The notes: generated by a model not told the origin, from the letters alone. A stretch of 64,000 nt of DNA from Congeria kusceri (GCA_027627225.1 CM051024.1:39536225-39600224), one strand, 5' to 3'; positions 46,931 to 58,329 are shown, counted from the first letter of the stretch. A program made the numbers and translations.

Positions 46931-48417
46931 AAAAGATTGCTCACCCTTTTCATATTGTATAATGTCCTCACTAATTTATTTCATGAATTTAATAACTTCA
47001 AAAAATAAACTGCGAACGATCAGTCAGAAATACGCTAATATGAAATCTTAATTGGAAAAGCCTATCCAGTGTTACTGTTCGTTGTAGTTTCGTAAACACA
47101 AGCTGTATTGTTTGTGTACATGTATGCCATGTAAAACCCGTGTTTTCTACAAAAGAGCGCCAAATGTCTGCTGACAACCACGATGTCACCTTCCACGCAT
47201 GGAAAGCGTGCGTGTACCGACCATGTGATTTACTTAATACAGGTCTTTAACATTTGACGCATCAAGGCATGACGTGCATGAGGAAATTTTCCGACCATTT
47301 ATGAAAGAACAAAGCATGTATAAAATACATGTATTTTAATCAAGATCCCTACAATTCACCAATTATCTAATTGGTACTACGTTCAACAGTTGTATCGATT
47401 AAAACATTGTTAAAACATTAAACACATGCCCATATGAACATAATTAATCGAAAAAAGAGGCTCCGTAAGTAGATAGAGTGTAACCTAAAAATTCGAGAAC
47501 GACGAGAATAGTGGATTTGACCATGACATCATTGTGCGAATGTGATGTGCACTGGACATAAACATCCAGAAAAAAAATGTTACTTTCAGTTTCACAACAA
47601 CAATGACGCTTTTGCTTTTAAAAGTGTAGAGGTATACCGTTAAAACAAAGATATTTCGTTTATTTCATTTCGTTTAAACGTTTACACACAATTTAAAACA
47701 TGTTAGCCTTAATTTTAAGAGCTAAAACGCACCAGATAACGTCATTTGACACGTGCCGCAAAAAAAATCGAGGTAGGGAGGGGATATTCCTCCTGAACCC
47801 ACCCCTATCGGGACCGGGGCGCCTGAAAAAAAGGATAGGAAGAGCAAGATGAGGGGGAAATTGTAATTTATAGAAAGAATACATAGAGAAATACGAATAA
47901 CTTGTGACCTTTTGCTAATGAAATGTTTAGGAACCAATATAATGCATAATTATATTCGAGAAGTATGCATGTAATTATAATTCGGTAATTTAAAAATTGT
48001 TAAAAGTCGTTTTGTGTTTGTGAGTATCAATATTGGGTTCATTGAACCTATTAAGCCAACAAACATTATAAAAAAAAAGAGAAGATATTTGTATGTATAT
48101 GACAGTAACTAGCTAACTCATTGTAACATTTATTATACATTTATACTGTGTATATGGTGTAGTGACTTATATATATATAATTGTATATATATTGGAGTCG
48201 AATCATTTAACAAATACTTATAACAAATAGCTTAACTAATAGCTTGTTTTAATACGTATGTTTTAACATAATCTGACGAGCATTAATCATTACTGGCTGG
48301 TCGTTGAGTAAAATCAGTATTGTTGTTTCATTCCTTTAATATATTGTTAACCACTATATTTCGAGAATTGAAAGACTATGACAGATATTTGCATGTTTTA
48401 TTATACACATATATAAC
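46931..48417. other. No gene; TA-rich run near 48165
   Basis: 47780-47835 carries GGGACCGGGGCGCC next to AGGATAGGAAGAGCAAGAT, probably another fragment of the repeat at 46.4-46.9 kb. Nothing else is supported. Confidence 0.4.
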
Positions 48418-48433
48418 ACTAACACAGTGCCAC

Positions 48434-48761
48434 CCGGCCCGGCTAGCTCAGTTGGTAGAACGCTGGACTGTCAATCCGGGGATCGTGATTTCAAACCCCA
48501 GCCCGGTCACATAAGTTGTGTGGGGATTGGTCATGAAATTATTTCGACAGCCATTCTCCCCCTATCTCTGACTCTCTCATTCAAGTAGCGCAGTTGTCAG
48601 TTACTGGCAAAGGTATGTGCACTTAGTACTGGTAAACTGCTTAGATCGGCTAAGCTTGCCCAGGAAATGTGCGAGTAGGTTAACTGACCGCGGTGATATG
48701 ACTGAAATACTGTTAAAATCGGCGAAAAAATCCATAAAGAAGCAACAACAAAAAACAAAAA
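48434..48761 (+). mobile_element. tRNA-headed SINE, copy 2, 16-bp TSD
   Basis: Target duplications at 48418-48433 and 48762-48777 (ACTAACACAG(T/T)(G/T)CCAC) match at 15 of 16 positions. The head from 48436 has GCTCAGTTGGTAGAAC and an anticodon loop CTGTCAA, so the anticodon position reads GTC (Asp-like). The B box (TTTCAAACC) is damaged. The body matches the 13.4-kb copy, and the tail is an A-rich CAACAAAAAACAAAAAAC. L1/RTE-type target-primed retrotransposition is implied by the long duplication and A-rich tail. Confidence 0.92.
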
Positions 48762-48777
48762 ACTAACACAGTTCCAC

Positions 48778-49677
48778 TGCAATTTCTTGTTTTAAAGAAA
48801 CTGACTGTTAAATTAGTGATTAAATGTCATCAATAATAACTTCAAATAGAGGTAATTATTGAGAAGCACAATGGGGATGGCATAAAATCCATTAAGACCA
48901 AGCGAAATCACATTTTCTTTCCTGTAGAAAATCCTTTATAGGGCTTATTAAAGACACTTTGGTCTTTGTTCAGGTAAATAAGATGGATGATTAGCATTGG
49001 TTGAATCCATTGTCTTTACTAAGGAAGACAGGGTTCTATGACAATGGAATGCAAATTACTTGGAACTGAAGTTATAATTTTCTACAAATGCAGGGCGTAA
49101 CTGGACAGTTAGCTTTGATAAGAAGAAAGCTATGGTCTCCCATTGCATTGTTATTGTATCAAACTTAGTTGGAATAGTTGTAACTTGTTCTTGTAGCTTT
49201 GTATTTGTTTTACTGTTATGATTTGTAAATTAATATAACAATTTACTTTGATCTTTAAAATCAAATATAAAGAATAATGTGGGATCCGTTCCATTGTTTC
49301 TGTGTTGTGATATACAAAATGAATGGTATTAAGTAGAAGTGCGCATTTGACAAGGTTATAAATCATATCCAGTCCGTCTCTCCATTATTTTACAGTCTGT
49401 TACCAGGCCATGTTGCATGTAACTTATATGATGAGGGATGACTTTATGCAATTCAATATCCTTGATACAGATATCACATTTTTGACTCACTGAGTCATCA
49501 TTAATTTTCTTATATTAGATTTCCTGAATAAAAACACATACTTTTAAATTGAAACAAAAAATTTGGACCTTTAAAACAATTGTGGAGCCTTGTGATGCCA
49601 GACTTCGAGGTCAGTATGCAGCAACTTTGAGATGATTTTAACTAAAATGCTTAAAGATGTTAAGTTACACATAGCAA
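48778..49677. other. No gene or element recognised
   Basis: Nothing supported. Confidence 0.4.
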
Positions 49678-50150
49678 TTGGGTGGCACAATCAATTGTCC
49701 ATATTGCCTAGCTAGTCCCACATATGTCGTGTATGTACCAGTAAAATTTTGCAAGAATTTTAATACCGAAAAATATAATGTACTAAAATAGATTATATAT
49801 AGGATCTGACACGATTTGTCATTTCATACCATAATTTGTTAGTAAGCGAGCCTTTGATAAATTCTCAAAGTTGTGTACTGACCTGACGTCAGTTCATGTT
49901 GACGATGTCATTTCACCAAAATAATGTCATGCGATTGGTCAGTCAAAGAATATGTAGCCAATGAAAACGCTCAAAATGTTATATTACAGATGTGCAAGAT
50001 AGAAATATTCGTAATGGTTGTATTACACGGGAAACAAGGCATAGCTTGTGATAAAAACTGTATAGGCTATAGTGGGAAACAGCATAATTTCAAAAACGTA
50101 CAAGAAAAGCTGCACTTAAGCGATATATGATTTTGCCACTATTGGTGGTA
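49678..50150. mobile_element. hAT-type MITE interrupted by repeat A
   Basis: The left end GGGTGGCACAATCAATTGTCC and right end GATTTTGCCACTATTGGTGG correspond to the ends of the 163-bp MITE at 31396. The middle (49801-50070) is dispersed repeat A, which also occurs alone at 6607. So repeat A appears nested here. Confidence 0.6.
49801..50070 (+). repeat. Dispersed repeat A, second copy
   Basis: Same orientation as 6607-6880, with near-identical CCAAT-containing core. Confidence 0.75.
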
Positions 50151-50749
50151 CAAGATATTTGTCCGGTAGACCGTAATGTAATACTATATCTTGTTTAAGC
50201 AAATCATTGCACACAGATGTTGCCATTGTAGTTCGAACTCATAATCCAAGACATGAGTAAAGAGCTGTTACCCAACATGGGGCTGTATTCAATTAAACCA
50301 ATATTATCGTAACTGAGAACTGTTTCCATTTCTAGAGAAGCTATGATGAAAGAGCATTTATTTCTTACCCAGTGACATTTCATTTGCTTTATTGATCACA
50401 AGTAGTAAGATTTGTATTAAATGCATTCGGTTGTTAAATAATGTGGGCAAGTGATATTTTGTTTCTTTACAAGTTCATGAATGGTTGCTTTGGGCCACAG
50501 GTATGTCACACACTTTGTATGCTTGTTGAAATTAATGGAAAAAGTACAGAGCAAAAATAGCCCTGCATTTTATATTGGACAAGATATATTAAGGAACCTT
50601 TATCAAGGTCAAGAATCAGCATGCGCATCTGATTTATTGTAAAGATGCAAATGTCTAGTAGCCGAGTTCCTTAAGCAAAATAATTGTCACCAAGAATCTT
50701 GAAATCTAGAATTTTTTTGTGAGAGTTCATAAAAACGTATATTTTAAGT
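50151..50749. other. No gene or element recognised
   Basis: Nothing supported. Confidence 0.4.
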
Positions 50750-51630
50750 ACCGTAATTTCTCGCGTATAAGCCCCATGTTTTTTCATCCTAAATTTGTAT
50801 AATTTTTTCGGTGCGTCCTATATGCGGATATAAGCAAAAACTCATAAATATAATGCGATGTATTTTGGCCGCCATTTTGAATAGACGCCTGGTCGATGTC
50901 AGGAAGACACTTATGTAAGTGTATATTCGTACCCGATATGTTTCGCACCGTTTTATATTGGATAATATAATAATGAATTGTGAAATATTTATTTTGTGTG
51001 ATTTATTTATTTTATTTTTCTTTTTACGAAAACACAAATATGTATGTACGGGTAATAATGCAAAAAATAAGAACAAGGGTCAAACAACCCTTCTGTTCAC
51101 ACCACCTTACAAACTAGCTCACACCTTTTACATCGCTATGCAAACGATGACAACGGTTTCTTTGAAGATACTCGCGGAGACTGTGTTTGTTTAGCAAACA
51201 ATTTGCACCCATTTATGAGGTGTTGAGATGTCTGTGTGACGACACTATTAAAGGTGTTGACACTGAGACATCTCAACACCTCTGAGGCACCTCAACACTC
51301 GAAAGAAAGTCCATCTTGAAATAGTCAACCTTAACAAGACCTTCTTTGGGCTAAAAAATTGTCAGAAAGTATATCTATAATTGTCTATATCGAACGCTTA
51401 TAACGTACACAAAAGCTAAAATTATACTTAGTGCAGTGTATCCGCTACTGCTTATTGCGTTTTTCACGACAAAAATATTTTCGGTGTCTGTAAACAATGG
51501 ACGCAAAATGAACGATTTTGAAGCCTTTAGAAGTGTTTAAATTGCAAAAAAAAATTCTTTCACAAAATACGATATGAATTTTTAGGTGCGTCTTATACGC
51601 GGGGAAGTCCTATATGCGAAAATTCACGGT
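50750..51630. mobile_element. TIR element with ACCGTAATTT ends, ~0.88 kb
   Basis: Left ACCGTAATTTCTCGCGTATAAG and right CTATATGCGAAAATTCACGGT are imperfect inverted ends. Both sides carry a TA. Subterminal motifs GTGCGTCCTATATGCGG (left) and GTGCGTCTTATACGCGG (right) recur. An ATGGCGGCC frame inside (- strand, from 50875) is not supported as a gene. The 17-bp hairpin at 51217-51280 is internal. Confidence 0.78.
51217..51280. repeat. Perfect 17-bp-arm hairpin
   Basis: GAGGTGTTGAGATGTCT at about 51217 and its exact complement AGACATCTCAACACCTC ending near 51281 enclose about 30 nt that include another GGTGTTGA. It sits inside the 50750 element. Confidence 0.85.
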
Positions 51631-52077
51631 AACAGTTTCAAAATAAAACAAATACCAGTCAATTAATTTGGAACGGTGAACATGTGGCTTTAAAAGAGGA
51701 TTACCTGAGTGTTGGCAAATAGTCACAACTCCATATTGTCTCTTATCATTGCAATGTTTGTATGTGTGTCTGTTTAACATGACAAATGAGTTTGAAGGGC
51801 ATGACTGGCAAATGTGCAGTTTTGCACTCTCTTCAATGACCTGGTGTTTCTTCAGTCTGCTCTGTTAGCAATCCATTCTGATTAATTTTGGTTTAAAAAA
51901 TATGTTGGGGAGTTTTTCCACCCCTTTATTATTTGAAGTGGCAAAAATAGTATTTGCCCAATTCCTGTTAATGTTCTGAAGTTTGGTATTTGAGATTAGG
52001 TTGGAGCGAATTCAAATTATTTGAAAGTGGAACCGGGCTAATTATATCTATTTTATAACCTTTCAACACAGATTTTT
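51631..52077. other. No gene or element recognised
   Basis: Nothing supported. Confidence 0.4.
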
Positions 52078-52360
52078 TTATGCCACCGGCATCTTGATGC
52101 AGGAAGCATTATAGTAATTGTCCTGTCAATTGGTAATTCGGTCCATCCGTGATTCCATCCGTACGAGGCTAACTAGATTTTACCGTTCGTCAAGCACTAA
52201 CACCGCTTACTACAACACTGGGATACTTACACAGTTGTTGCTTATGACCATTCCTAATCCACCTGTTACTCAACCTCACTTTGACCTTGACCCTTATTTG
52301 GACTTAGAATAATTCAAATGGGCTGTCCAGCACCAACTGGGAGCATGTGTTTATCGAATA
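52078..52360 (-). repeat. Dispersed repeat D, inverted copy
   Basis: Reverse complement of sequence at 32700-33118: GGCATCTTGATGCAGG, ACTAGATTTTACCG, CACAGTTGTTGCTTATGACC, CTCACTTTGACCTTGACC. Confidence 0.78.
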
Positions 52361-54524
52361 CTGCCAACACTGCGTCTTGTTTTGCTACAACATTTTGTAC
52401 ATTCAGGAGCTGTCACACAAATTTATTAGCTATTGCAAATTGTTGCCAGCACAATGTATTTAAAACAGATATTAAAGGTCATTAAATGTGGTCATAGTAG
52501 AATTATGGCATTTGTGCATGCACAAAAGGCATAAGGACTTCCAATTTTCTAAGACTATAAAAAATGTCAACCTTTTTTCTGCTCTTCCATTTTTGTGACA
52601 GATCAACTAAAAAATCAACTGGCAATGATTGGCGTGTAACCATCACACAGTAACTAGAGCTCTAAAAAACATTTTATGTAAATTTTTATTGCTAGGTGTT
52701 ACTTAATGCATCAAAGGCGTTCTGGTTGAAAATTATTAAAATAAATTGACAATTGGAGTTTTCAAGTTCTCATTAGCGGGATGACAGCTAAATCAAAGGG
52801 TTGGATAGGAAGTACTGGGCCGCAAAACTGCATTAATACAAGTTTATATTGTGATTTAATTGATGTTTCATGATGTTGATATTGATGTCATAAAGATTTC
52901 ATTGGGTCCATTAGTGAACAATGGTTGGCGGAGTGTTTTTCCACGACAAGACCTGAGAATTTGTTTTTTGAATCGCGTTCTTGTTAGGTTTTATTATGAT
53001 TTCATTGAGAAAATCGGTTGTTTTTTTTCGCCAATAGCCAAACAGCACATTTATGATTGATTCAGTGCATAATGATGTACTTGCCAACAACAATATCAAC
53101 AAACTAACTGAGAAATATCACGAAAAGTGTGGCAAGTGTAAATTACAGTGTAAAGTACAATGATAGAAGTACTCACTGTTCAGGATAGTAACAAGTTCTG
53201 TTTACATCTTCTTTTCTGTTAAGATTGGCGATCACGGATGCCATGTGACTTGTCTCTCAGAATTGTTGACCTTGCACATTTAATCACAAAATGACTATTC
53301 CAACATGCAATTTGAGCATTTAGCGTTTGCACGTATCATCAGAAACATATTTTAAGTTTTATCATTTGTTTGAAATTATTGTAAAATTTCTAGGATAATA
53401 AATGTTTTAAGTTTACAAATTCGCAATCCCATTTTGTTGAGGAAAATCCTGGCCACCATATTTGGAATGACGTATGTAATAAATGTGAACAAAGTCTGGG
53501 AATTGTCCATTCGTGGATGCAGAAAGGGGGGTTCTTGTGGTATGATTCATAATTTGGCATTTGGTTATGCAATATCGATAGTTTAAGGATATTCATCCAT
53601 ATTGATTCGACCAGGCCTGCATGAGAAAGGCTTGCTTGCTCACTGTCTCGTTTATTTTCTGAGAAATTCCGTCTATACGGAGTCCTGAACAGTATTGGAT
53701 AGCAGTTTTTGCTTGAGCATTCGGATTTTGCAGCTGCCGTTTTGAATTGAGATAACAAGAGGACATGTTTTAAATTGTTGTGAATACAGATAGTTTTTGG
53801 ATTTTGTTCATTTGAAAGGTGCATTAAAGTGATCTAAAAGATGTTGTGTACAAACATTTTCCCCACCCGTGGGTCGTCGGCCTTTAAAATGCGTCTTTAG
53901 CTCAAATGATTAGAAATCAATGCCTGCGGGTTTAAAATGAGAGGGACAAATTGGATTGGAATTGAAGGACAAGCAACAAAGTGGAAAAGGAGAAAAAGGG
54001 CTTTGAATGTTGGTTTCCACCTATGTTTGCCATGGGATTGTATTATTGCTATGTGTCTGCTGCTAGACTCGCATTATTGATTACCAGGAATGGAAGACTT
54101 GGAATCACCCAAGCGTCTCTGTTGTCTAATGTTGACGATTCCAGTCAGTGGTATTTTAAATGTTGACTTTTGGCATTTTCTGGTGTAACTTTTCCTGGTT
54201 TTTGTATTTTAAAGACTTTTATGCAAGGATTTGAAGGAATAGACAGGTTTTCATATTGACACTTGCTATATTGTTGTGATACCAGGCTTCAGAAATGATG
54301 TGAAGTATTATTGACTTTACTTTTATATAAAAAAAAATATGTATGTATCAGATTCCAGTTTTAAGGAGTTTTAGGTTAAGACATGAAAACTGGAAATGTG
54401 CTTTATGCAAGACACGAAACACATTTGGAAACTATGTTTTTCATCTGCAACAGCCATAACCGCACAGGACAAAGATGATAATGGATATATGTTCATGCAT
54501 CATTTATAAGCATCAATGTCCTCA
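52361..54524. other. No convincing gene; one long - frame at 53390-53824
   Basis: The 144-codon - strand frame is the longest in this stretch, but it has no recognisable motif, no good start context and no codon-like pattern, so I do not call it a gene. The rest is AT-rich. Confidence 0.4.
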
Positions 54525-55095
54525 TATTGAAACAAGTTGTGTCTGTTAAACAAGTCAGTGGAATCACCAGAAGGTCCTTGCTCTAGAAATTTAGACATGG
54601 AAATAAGTTATGTTACTGAACAAAATCATCAAAATCCAGCAAAAGCTAAGCTTGACCTAGAAATTGTTGGTATTGGTGGAACAAGTTGTCTTGGTGAAAC
54701 AAACCATTGAAATCCAAATTCGGTGCATGACCTAGAATTTGACAGTTGCAATGGAACAAGGTGTGAAAGAAATATATGGTGAAAGACAAAATTGAAAGTA
54801 TACAAATAATTGAAATAACCATGTGCTGCTTGAAGTAGTTAACAAGTTGTGTCATTGAAACAAATCCTTAAAATCCAGCAAGGTGCTTGACCTAGAAATT
54901 GATGGTACTGGTGTGTTGGTGAAGCAAATTATTGAAATCGGCATACGGAGCTTGACCTGGAAATTGACAATGGCAGTCCGTAACAAGTTGTGTAAGTGAA
55001 GCAAGTCTGCAGGCATAAGGTGTTTTACCTTGTGGAACAAATTTTGTCAGTTAAATCTTTCATTGAAATTGGCAGAAGGTGTTTGACCTAGAAAT
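54525..55095 (+). repeat. Degenerate tandem repeat, unit roughly 60-100 bp
   Basis: TTGACCTAGAAATTG occurs near 54652, 54730, 54887, 54950 (as GACCTGGAAATTG) and 55084. Between these recur (G)AACAAGTTGTGT, GTGAAACAAAT, ATTGAAATC and GCAAAGGTG. Units vary in length. The array ends directly at the open frame of the 55-kb exon. Confidence 0.75.
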
Positions 55096-55139
55096 TGAGG
55101 GTGGCATCTAAACGGAGGTCTAGTATCCTGCGTGACAGC

Positions 55140-55223
55140 AGAGCAGGGGAGGGCGGGGCTCACACAAGAAGTGGGTGGAGCCACCGTGACCCTGTGTGGG
55201 AGGTGGCGCTGGGACTCGTCAAG
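55140..55223 (+). promoter_or_regulatory. GC-box-bearing 5' UTR/promoter of the 55.2-kb exon
   Basis: GGGGAGGGCGGGGC (about 55145-55158) contains a classic Sp1 GC box in an otherwise AT-rich region, 65 bp before the ATG at 55224. The frame is also open here back to 55092, so this could be coding 5' sequence of a longer exon and not a promoter. Confidence 0.35.
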
Positions 55224-55305
55224 ATGGAGCACCACCATGTGCGGTTCGAGGCAGCAGTCAGCGAGTGTGATAGTGAGAGTAGCTGGTTTAGCTATGCTAG
55301 TTCAG
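55224..55305 (+). CDS. Candidate first coding exon (MEHHHVRFEAAVSECDSES-)
   Basis: ATG at 55224 in AAGATGG (A at -3, G at +4) opens MEHHHVRFEAAVSECDSES followed by SWFSYASS, then a strong donor TTCAG|GTAACC, ending in phase 1. The same frame is open upstream to 55092 (including HRDPVWEVALGLVK) and reads like protein, so the exon may be longer. I find no pyrimidine-rich acceptor in the purine-rich upstream repeat, and none that would enter in phase 1 convincingly. Hence I favour a first exon, perhaps an alternative start for the gene of 43534-43995. No domain is recognised. Confidence 0.5.
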
Positions 55306-57265
55306 GTAACCCATGGAAACACTGGGGTGTGGTTGTCTTTTCAGCTGGTTTCTCTTGTGGAATGGCAGTTAAAATATGAAATTAAAAGTGCTTAAATTTG
55401 CTGGATTTGTTTGGAAATGAGGAAATTTGGTGAGCCCTTTGAAGGGTGTTCACGGTCGTTTGCTTTTCTTAGGTGTTTTGTGCAAGTGAAGCATGATTGC
55501 TATTTAGATTCTGGTCTTTTAGAGATTTACAAATTTAATTCAACACTTTGTGTCCTGGAGTAAATGTCTTTTGACATAATTTGCTTGGAATCAGCAATAC
55601 GATGAAGGGAATAGTGGTAACACTGCTCAAATATGTGGTTAAACACACATTTTATCTTTTAAAATAATAATAAAATGTAACATTACATGTCAGAAACAAC
55701 GTTTTACAGTTAACATTTTCCAAGCAAAAACACACAATATTGATAGCTCGAGACATTGCGTTAAGTGTTATTGGTTCTCTATATGTGTATATGTGGGTGG
55801 CCCGGGGAACAAACCAATTGTTACAGACTGTATTGATCAGGAACTGAGTCAGAGGTTTGGGATATAAATATCAGTCCAACTGAACATTTTCTTCTTTGAC
55901 ACACAACACTTGTTACATAATCGACAGCTCAGCTGATCACTATAGACCTTTTTACTTAATGTGTATTGGAAAAGGCGAACACAATTTTTTTCTTACATTT
56001 GCTGTAAGATGGCAAAGACATAAGTGGTTGTGCATTCGTACTGTGCCTTTAGATTGTCACAGGTCTCTAACATAATTGTCCATAGATTGCCAAAAGGGCC
56101 ATCCAGCATAATATGTGCAAAGGAGGCTGAGAGGCCCTTCTGGCTTTCAACGGACGATTATTATATTTTACAATAGCAACTGAGACAAAAGAAATATCTA
56201 CCAGAAAAATAGAGCAGGAAACAAAAAATTAACTAACACAAATACTCAAACTATGCAGAAAAATATAAGAGCATAAAACACCACACAAAAATGTTGCTAA
56301 CGAGAAATAACTTTATTATAACCAAATAGGAAATTACTTTTTGAACGGACAGTTGTTTAACTGACATATGTAAAAATTAAGTGGCAAATGCAGAAAATTG
56401 TGGCAGTTAAGGATTATGCATATTTAGTCAGTGGAAAGTTTCTCTCATAGTGTTATAAAAATGATTTATCTCCAAGGGACCAATGGACATTTAAATTAAA
56501 GAGACATAATAACACTATATGGGTGACCTGTGGCAAATGTGTGGCCAACCAATTAATTGCAACATTGTAACAGTTGGTAAGAGAAATTGATTTTGCTGGT
56601 AAAACTAGATACATGAAAATTCCCTGGAAAGCTCTGATATGATCGCAGTTTTGTTATATCTACTATCTTGTCATCTTCTCACAGAGGTTATCGTCTCCTA
56701 TTGAACCCTTATATGGGCTGTTGGTGTATGGTATTGTTACAGACAGACAGCAGAACAACTTCTTGGCACAGAGTCAGCTGTTGACTCTGAGACTTCTTCA
56801 TTCCTTGCAATAGTTACCTACAGTAGCACTATGAACTGTACTAAGTGTATTATTTTAATGTAGAGTGACACATTTTGAAAGTTAAGTTTTAGGCATTTAA
56901 AGTAGGAACTTTTGAATGTAGCTTGTAGAATGAGAAATCTTGAAGGCTAAGCTATAGGTAGCGAGATCAGTGACTGTTATGTTTCTATAATAAATGTAGC
57001 TTATATATACCTTTTCTGAAAGGTCTTTTATGTAGGATTTCAAATAAGTAAAAGATTTTTTTTTTCTTTTTAAAAAATTGAAATTATGACGATTTTTTTA
57101 AATTTTGCAATTAGAAAAATCAGTCTGCCAAAAACCGCCTATGTTTGACACCAAAATTGATCTGCATGACAAATTGCCTCTAATAACAAACACTAAAACA
57201 AAAAATGTATTTAGATTTATGTATTGTTAGACAGTTTGTATAACAACATTTACAAGTTAATTTGT
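55306..57265. other. No gene recognised; possible polyA signal for the - strand gene
   Basis: On the - strand ATTAAA occurs at 56859-56854, about 410 nt after the stop at 57266. No AATAAA is seen in the first 300 nt downstream. Otherwise nothing is supported. Confidence 0.35.
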
Positions 57266-57379
57266 CTAGTGTAGCAGCATTTCCAGGTCCCCATTCCTGC
57301 AGTCGTTGAGGAGCTGGTAGCTGTAGATTGCCTGGTCTCCGCTGTACTTTATATTGAACCAATCTGGGTACCCCAGCAC
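57266..57379 (-). CDS. Last exon of spindlin-like (Spin/Ssty) gene
   Basis: On the - strand an excellent acceptor (polypyrimidine, then CTGCTTGTTTCAG|GTG) opens 37 codons ending in TAG at 57266. The peptide includes YPDWFNIKYSGDQAIYSYQ, then LLNDCRNGDLEML. This matches the second half of a spindlin Spin/Ssty repeat, where W-F-x-I-x-Y, an acidic turn, Y-x-Y-Q-L-L-x-D and (N/E)GDL follow in that order. Spindlins carry three such Tudor-like repeats and read methylated histone H3; here only half a repeat is visible. The exon enters in phase 0, in frame with both upstream exons at 58051 and 58330. Any reader function is inference: the strand order and aromatic residues fit, but the first half of the repeat is missing. 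Confidence 0.75.
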   Translation of the reverse strand: MLGYPDWFNIKYSGDQAIYSYQLLNDCRNGDLEMLLH

Positions 57380-57779
57380 CTGAAACAAGCAGATAAGAAT
57401 GAAGGAATGTTAACGAGAAAGATTACTAATGAAAGAAAAGAACTTTCATTATGTTTTATATTATTTACTAGTACATTAATATGAAATGATAATAAAAATC
57501 ATTTACAGACATATTACTTTCTTGGTTGCGTATCATCAGTTAGAAGAAAATTATTTTGATTTAAGATAAATACTTTATGTACATGTAATTCAAAATTTAT
57601 AATAATAATAATGATTATAGTACTCATATAATATAATTAAACCGAAATGAATCTTTGTACATAAGAATAAATACAAAATGTAAATTTAATTACTTCAGTC
57701 ACAAAATGGATGTTTTAAAAAAAACAACATATGGAAACTTTTAACCAAAATAAAAAACTTAAAAAGGGGAACATGTATG

Positions 57780-57945
57780 TAAAAAAAACAACAACAGCGT
57801 TATCAGGTTTGCTTTCTCTGGTGGAGACCTCTGATAGTATACAAGATATTGGACTTTTTAAAGAAACTTCAACATTGGCAGGATGGACTAACTGCCAGAC
57901 GGATGGATGATTACATTTTAATATATCAACTTGCAGGACATAAAA
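57780..57945. repeat. Decayed copy of the 31019 TIR element, in an intron
   Basis: CTTTCTCTGGTGGAGA, CTCTGATAGTAT, AAGATATTGGACT and CCAGACGGATGGATG correspond to the interior of 31019-31300. It lies between the last two exons of the spindlin-like gene. Confidence 0.65.
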
Positions 57946-58050
57946 AACAATATTTAATCCCTTGACATATATGTGATACTCTACTGATGCATTCACAATA
58001 CATACTGTACCAATGTAATTATAAAAATTGGATTTTGAAAGCAAACTCAC

Positions 58051-58125
58051 AGGATACGATTCCTCATCAGAGCTTATTATTACAACTGGAGAGTCTTCAA
58101 ACATATCTCAGTAGTTTGTACGAAT
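58051..58125 (-). CDS. 75-nt cassette exon with SIM-like motif and in-frame TGA
   Basis: On the - strand: acceptor GTTTATTGTTGTTACAG|ATTCG and perfect donor TATCCT|GTGAGT. The 75 nt are a multiple of three, entering and leaving in phase 0. In the frame shared with both neighbours it reads IRTNY, TGA (58110-58108), D, then MFEDSPVVIISSDEESYP. VVIISSDEE is a textbook SUMO-interaction motif: a hydrophobic core followed by Ser and acidic residues. If included, the TGA ends the short frame from the first exon, and translation could restart at the ATG at 58104, giving a 55-residue product with the last exon. If skipped, the first and last exons join in frame. It may also be a decayed exon. Confidence 0.55.
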
Positions 58126-58329
58126 CTGTAACAACAATAAACAACTTATTTAAATTAAGAACAATAAAAAAAAAGTCACATAATATCCGAACACCATGAT
58201 ATCCGAAATATATTGACCACTGACATGCTTGTTTTTATTATACAAAATGGACAATTTTGGATTCTGATCATATCAAACACAAGCATTTATTAGCGTATAT
58301 ATGTTTGTCGATTTACTTATTCAACTTAC

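Noticed and set aside
48436..48509. tRNA-Asp(GTC) gene
   Set aside because: The anticodon position reads GTC, but the B box is damaged and the sequence is the head of a SINE with a 16-bp target duplication.
50789..51076. ATGGCGGCC-starting gene on the - strand
   Set aside because: It lies wholly inside a TIR element and has no donor or protein-like composition after the first residues.
53390..53824. 144-codon - strand frame as a gene
   Set aside because: Long for this AT content, but there is no motif, poor start context and no codon-like bias visible; left as unexplained.
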